Assembly: GCA_029239575.1 (NCBI GenBank)
Contig: JARBUP010000231.1
Coordinates: 1 to 8,929, forward strand
Source: Bacillota bacterium
GTDB lineage: Bacteria; Bacillota; Clostridia; Tissierellales; Sedimentibacteraceae
DNA: 8,929 bases
Direction of reading: 5' to 3'
A model generated the notes under the pieces. That model was not told the DNA's origin, made no database searches, and saw nothing but the letters and a program-made list of their open reading frames with translations. Made by a program: the position numbers and the translations under genes. The stretch's first letter is position 1, and every line of letters begins with the position of its first letter. Positions 6,029 to 8,929 of this stretch are shown here, piece by piece.

Positions 6029-8140
6029 ATGAAGTTAATAGTAACGGAAAAACCATCAGTAGCAAAAGATATTGCGAGGGTACTGAAAATAAAAGGTTCA
6101 AGAGACGGATATATGGAAGGCAAGGATTATATAATTACATGGTGCGTAGGCCATTTAATTCAGCTTGCATATCCGGAGGATTATAGTACAAAATTTAAAG
6201 GATGGAATATGAATGACTTGCCCATATTTCCACAAAAATTTAAATATTCAATAAATCCTTCAACACAGAAGCAATATGAAATAGTAAAACATTTAATGAA
6301 TGATAACAGAATAGATGAAATAATATGTGCGACGGATGCTGGACGTGAAGGACAGCTTATTTTTGGTTATGTATATATAAATGCTGAATGCAAAAAACCA
6401 GTAAAAAGACTTTGGATAAGTAGTATGACTGATGAATCCATTATAGAAGGTTTTGAGAAATTAAGGGATAACAAAGAATTTTTCAATTTATATTTATCAG
6501 CTAAAGCACGTTCAGAGGCAGATTGGCTTGTAGGAATAAATGCAACTCGCCTTTTCACAGTAAAATATAATCAAATGTTAACTATAGGAAGAGTTCAAAC
6601 ACCAACATTAGCTTTAATAGTACAAAGGCAAAAGGAAATAGATAATTTTATCCCAGAACCATTTTATGAAGTTGAAGCAGATTGTGAAATGTTTTCTGCC
6701 ACATGGTTTAATAAAAATGGGACAAGATTAAAAGAATTACAAGAAGCAGAAGAAATTAAAAAGAAATGTGAGAATAAAGAAGGTATTATTACTAAACTAC
6801 AAACAAAAAGGGCAACAACGGAAAGACCATTACTTTATGATTTAACAGAGCTTCAAAGGGATGGAAATAAAAGGTATGGATACTCTGCAGAACAAACTCT
6901 TGAAGCAGCTCAAAGTTTATATGAAAAATATAAGCTAACTACATATCCAAGAACGGATTCAAGATATTTAACAAAGGACATGAAAGGAAAACTATCAGAT
7001 CTTTTATTAAATATTAAAACAGGATTCCCTAATTCAAGCAGCTGCGTTGATAAAGTGTTAAAGCAAAAAATAAATGCTGATAAAAGAGTAATTGATGATA
7101 AAAAAGTAACTGATCACCATGCAATAATAGTTACTCCTACTATCAGAAATTTACAGTCAATCCGTTTGCCAGAAAGAGAAAAAAATATATTGACATTAGT
7201 TATGGCAAGATTTATTTCAGTTCTTGACAGAAAACAGGAATATGACCAGACTGATATAGAATTAAAAATAGAAAATGAAAAATTTAAAGCAAGAGGAAAA
7301 AAAGTGGTTATTCCTGGGTGGAAAGAAACAGAAGATATCATACTGGGTAAAATAAAAGAAGAAACAGAAGATGATAAAGAAATAACTACTAATTTACAGG
7401 TTGATGATAAAATAACTCCTGCTGAAATAAAAGTTTTAACTCGCAAAACTTCTGCACCTAAACAATACAATGAAGCAACTCTTTTAACAGCTATGGAAAC
7501 AGCAGGAAAACAAATAGAAGATGAACAACTTAGGGATGAAATGAAATCCATTGGCTTGGGAACTCCTGCAACAAGGGCTGGAATAATAGAAAAATTAATT
7601 TCAGTAGGTTATATAAAAAGAAATAAAAAAAATCTTGTCCCAACTGAAAATGGTATACAGCTTATTGATATAGTCCATGAAAAATTAAAAAAACCTGACT
7701 TAACAGGTGAATGGGAAAGTGAACTCACTAAAATAGCAAAAAGCGAAGCATCTTCAAAAGAATTTATTTACAATATAAAAAAGTATGTAGCAGAAATAAT
7801 AAAAGAAGGCAAAATAAGCAAATTACAAAATGTAAATTTTATTAATACAAATTCAAAATCAAAAAAAGAAGTAATAGGTATTTGCCCACGTTGTGGAAAA
7901 GAAGTTTATGAAAATAAAAAAAGCTTTTACTGTTCAGGGTATAATAATGTGCCTGCTTGCAGATTTTCCATGTGGAAAGAAGATAAAAATTTAAAAGAAA
8001 AAGATATTATACTTAATAAAGAAAACGCAATAGAACTTCTAAAAGAAAAGAATACTTTAATAAAAGAGAAAAATTTGAAGATATTATTAGAAGATACAGG
8101 ACAATGGATTAGTTATAAGATTGTAGAAATAATAGATTAA
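6029..8140 (+). CDS. topB: DNA topoisomerase III (type IA) with C-terminal zinc ribbon
   Basis: This type IA topoisomerase cuts one DNA strand through a tyrosine link and passes another through, decatenating replication and recombination intermediates. The 703 residues are in the usual range. The Toprim domain opens at residue 1 with TEKPS (E7) and has the acidic motif TDAGREGQL (D103, E107). IGRVQTPTLALI (186-197) is a conserved core segment. The active-site loop TTYPRTDSRYL (304-314) holds catalytic Y306 with R308, followed by VTDHHAIIVTP (360-370) and GLGTPATRAGIIEKL (509-523). A zinc ribbon follows, with C619/C622/C635/C644, then a short topoisomerase C-terminal repeat ending ILLEDTGQWISYKIVEI. 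AAAGGA (6015-6020) lies 8 nt before the ATG. The gene is alone on its strand and divergent from the ATPase. Conjugative elements can carry topB, but no other transfer genes are seen here. Confidence 0.97.
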   Translation: MKLIVTEKPSVAKDIARVLKIKGSRDGYMEGKDYIITWCVGHLIQLAYPEDYSTKFKGWNMNDLPIFPQKFKYSINPSTQKQYEIVKHLMNDNRIDEIICATDAGREGQLIFGYVYINAECKKPVKRLWISSMTDESIIEGFEKLRDNKEFFNLYLSAKARSEADWLVGINATRLFTVKYNQMLTIGRVQTPTLALIVQRQKEIDNFIPEPFYEVEADCEMFSATWFNKNGTRLKELQEAEEIKKKCENKEGIITKLQTKRATTERPLLYDLTELQRDGNKRYGYSAEQTLEAAQSLYEKYKLTTYPRTDSRYLTKDMKGKLSDLLLNIKTGFPNSSSCVDKVLKQKINADKRVIDDKKVTDHHAIIVTPTIRNLQSIRLPEREKNILTLVMARFISVLDRKQEYDQTDIELKIENEKFKARGKKVVIPGWKETEDIILGKIKEETEDDKEITTNLQVDDKITPAEIKVLTRKTSAPKQYNEATLLTAMETAGKQIEDEQLRDEMKSIGLGTPATRAGIIEKLISVGYIKRNKKNLVPTENGIQLIDIVHEKLKKPDLTGEWESELTKIAKSEASSKEFIYNIKKYVAEIIKEGKISKLQNVNFINTNSKSKKEVIGICPRCGKEVYENKKSFYCSGYNNVPACRFSMWKEDKNLKEKDIILNKENAIELLKEKNTLIKEKNLKILLEDTGQWISYKIVEIID

Positions 8141-8147
8141 ATGCCTG

Positions 8148-8172
8148 AAAAGCAAAATAATATTGTTTTTTT
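8148..8172 (+). terminator. Possible weak terminator after topB
   Basis: AAAAGCAA (8148-8155) can pair with TTGTTTTT (8163-8170), including one G-U pair, around a 7-nt loop. The stem merges into a T-run reaching 8172. It starts 7 nt after the topB stop. The stem has only one G-C pair, so it is weak and may not work on its own. Confidence 0.35.
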
Positions 8173-8340
8173 AGTGTTTTCCCAATATTTTTTTGCAAGT
8201 CAATATAGCAAAAAGACATAGAAGTTGCAAAAAAAATATATAAAAATTATAAGTCCAAATTTGTTTAAAGTGTTGGAATAGTAGCTTTTGTGAATAAAAA
8301 ACATAAAATTTGAGCATAATAATATATGTTGCATTTGCAA

Positions 8341-8360
8341 GAAAAATTTTAAAATATTTC
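8341..8360. repeat. 20-bp near-perfect AT palindrome
   Basis: The 20 bases read GAAA-A-ATTTT then AAAAT-A-TTTC, symmetric except for one A/A mismatch in each arm. A further small dyad, ATAAAA...TTTTAT, follows at 8361-8379. It could be a binding site or a chance product of very high AT content. Confidence 0.25.
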
Positions 8361-8500
8361 ATAAAATAAAATGTTTTATTAAAATGGTTATAAATCAAAG
8401 CATTTCAAAGATTATAAGAGCATTTGCGACCTTGAAAAATTATTTACTTATTTTTAATAAAATATAGTTTAAAATCGTTAAATTTGTCAACTCAATATCA

Positions 8501-8529
8501 TTGATAGAAAAAGTAATTTGCTATAAAAT
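8501..8529 (+). promoter_or_regulatory. Predicted promoter of the decarboxylase beta-subunit gene
   Basis: TTGATA (8501-8506, 5 of 6 consensus) and TAAAAT (8524-8529, 5 of 6) are 17 bp apart. The predicted start near 8536 gives a leader of about 46 nt carrying AAGGAG. The region is so AT-rich that other -10 choices, such as TATAAA at 8522, are possible. Confidence 0.5.
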
Positions 8530-8581
8530 GCAACCATAATAAGAAAATAAATATTAAAGAAATGTTTGACAAGGAGAAATT

Positions 8582-8929
8582 ATGGAATTTTTAATCGAAG
8601 GAATTATGTTAATTACCTGGAAACAAATATTAATGTGGATTATTGGAGGAGTACTAATATATCTTGCAATAGCTAAAGAATTGGAGCCTTCTCTGTTATT
8701 GCCAATGGGATTTGGTGCAATACTTGTAAATATACCGTTATCAGGCGTTTTAAATCAAACTTTACCTGGTATTGGAGAAGTACATGGTATAATTGATTGG
8801 CTTTTTGAAACTGGCATAGAATCATCTGAGATGATGCCACTTTTATTATTTATAGGAATTGGAGCAATGATAGATTTCGGACCTCTTCTTTCTAACCCAA
8901 GATTATTGTTGTTTGGTGCAGCAGCACAG
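8582..8929 (+). CDS. Sodium ion-translocating decarboxylase, beta subunit, N-terminal part (3' end outside window)
   Basis: This is the membrane subunit of a biotin-dependent sodium pump (oxaloacetate, methylmalonyl-CoA or glutaconyl-CoA decarboxylase). It decarboxylates carboxybiotin and couples this to moving Na+ out of the cell. Visible are 116 residues; the family runs to about 370-430. Family marks are LAIAKELEPSLLLPMGFGAILVNIP, given here as two parts LAIAKELEPSLLLP (28-41) and MGFGAILVNIP (42-52), and then LLLFIGIGAMIDFGPLLSNP (87-106) followed by LLLFGAAAQ (108-116) at the edge. The loop between them (about 53-85) is short, as in MmdB/GcdB types, unlike the longer loop of enterobacterial OadB. 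AAGGAG (8571-8576) is 5 nt before the ATG. The part of the protein with the Na+-site residues lies outside the window, so the specific enzyme cannot be named. Confidence 0.93.
   Translation, partial: MEFLIEGIMLITWKQILMWIIGGVLIYLAIAKELEPSLLLPMGFGAILVNIPLSGVLNQTLPGIGEVHGIIDWLFETGIESSEMMPLLLFIGIGAMIDFGPLLSNPRLLLFGAAAQ

Larger units (their letters stand above)
8141..8581. other. Long AT-rich intergenic region, no supported gene
   Basis: These 441 nt separate topB from the decarboxylase beta gene. On the plus strand they hold a weak hairpin after topB, a near-palindrome at 8341-8360, and the predicted promoter at 8501-8529. A 75-codon minus-strand frame (8398-8171) starts with TTG, has no ribosome site and is made of low-complexity Phe/Lys/Ile, so it is not called. 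I see no riboswitch, tRNA or repeat array. Short words such as TTTGCAAG and GCATTTGC occur twice, but too loosely to call a repeat. Confidence 0.7.

Noticed and set aside
5911..6123. 70-codon minus-strand frame across the start of topB and the divergent promoters.
   Set aside because: It overlaps both predicted promoters and conserved topB codons, and has no family resemblance.
6335..6349. TopB acidic motif reads D-A-G-R-E rather than D-x-D-x-E, which looked like a lost metal ligand.
   Set aside because: The TDAGREG form is, from my knowledge, common in Firmicutes TopB such as that of Bacillus subtilis; the other catalytic residues (E7, D103, E107, Y306, R308) are intact.
7114..7551. 145-codon open frame antisense to topB.
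   Set aside because: It lies wholly inside a well-conserved gene and its Ser/Ile/Phe-rich sequence mirrors topB codons; no start signal was seen.
6029..8140. topB as a sign of an integrative conjugative element.
   Set aside because: No integrase, relaxase, coupling protein, single-strand binding protein or attachment repeat occurs in the window, and base composition matches the neighbours.
8171..8398. 75-codon minus-strand open frame in the gap after topB.
   Set aside because: It starts with TTG, lacks a ribosome binding site, and its composition is what AT-rich noncoding DNA gives by chance.
8484..8572. Inverted repeat TTGTCAA / TTGACAA, the second copy touching the ribosome site of the decarboxylase gene.
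   Set aside because: The first copy lies upstream of the predicted transcription start, so it would not be in the mRNA to mask the site; 7-bp repeats 75 nt apart are expected by chance.

Overview
The window is AT-rich throughout. Its codon use (AAA, ATA, AGA, TTA), strong AGGAGG-type ribosome sites and gene content point to a low-GC Firmicute, most likely an anaerobic clostridium or relative. A sodium-pump decarboxylase beta subunit, a Firmicutes-type topoisomerase III and a PRK06851-type ATPase fit this, but no single feature fixes the genus.

Layout: (1) Positions 1-3313 hold the end of uvrB and the whole of uvrA, 7 nt apart, as a nucleotide excision repair operon. It is closed by a strong hairpin terminator at 3319-3353, and uvrC does not follow. 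(2) Positions 3352-5864, on the minus strand, hold a two-gene unit: a PRK06851-like P-loop ATPase followed, after 68 nt, by a polytopic membrane permease of unknown substrate. The permease converges on uvrA and shares its terminator. (3) Positions 5865-6028 are a compact divergent promoter region. It has one good promoter in each direction and a 21-bp AT-rich dyad lying exactly between the two -35 boxes. (4) Positions 6029-8140 encode DNA topoisomerase III (topB) with a C-terminal zinc ribbon. (5) Positions 8141-8581 are a very AT-rich gap without a convincing gene. (6) From 8582 to the window edge runs the N-terminal quarter or so of a sodium-translocating decarboxylase beta subunit (OadB/MmdB/GcdB family) with its own predicted promoter.

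The repair genes and topB are ordinary housekeeping genes. The least understood part is the ATPase-permease pair. The ATPase is an internal duplication in which the first half keeps a perfect Walker A motif and a DGTAPH motif, while the second half has lost both. No mobile element, CRISPR array, tRNA or rRNA was seen. I found no convincing wholly new multi-gene system. The best candidates for follow-up are the ATPase-permease pair and its dyad-containing divergent control region.
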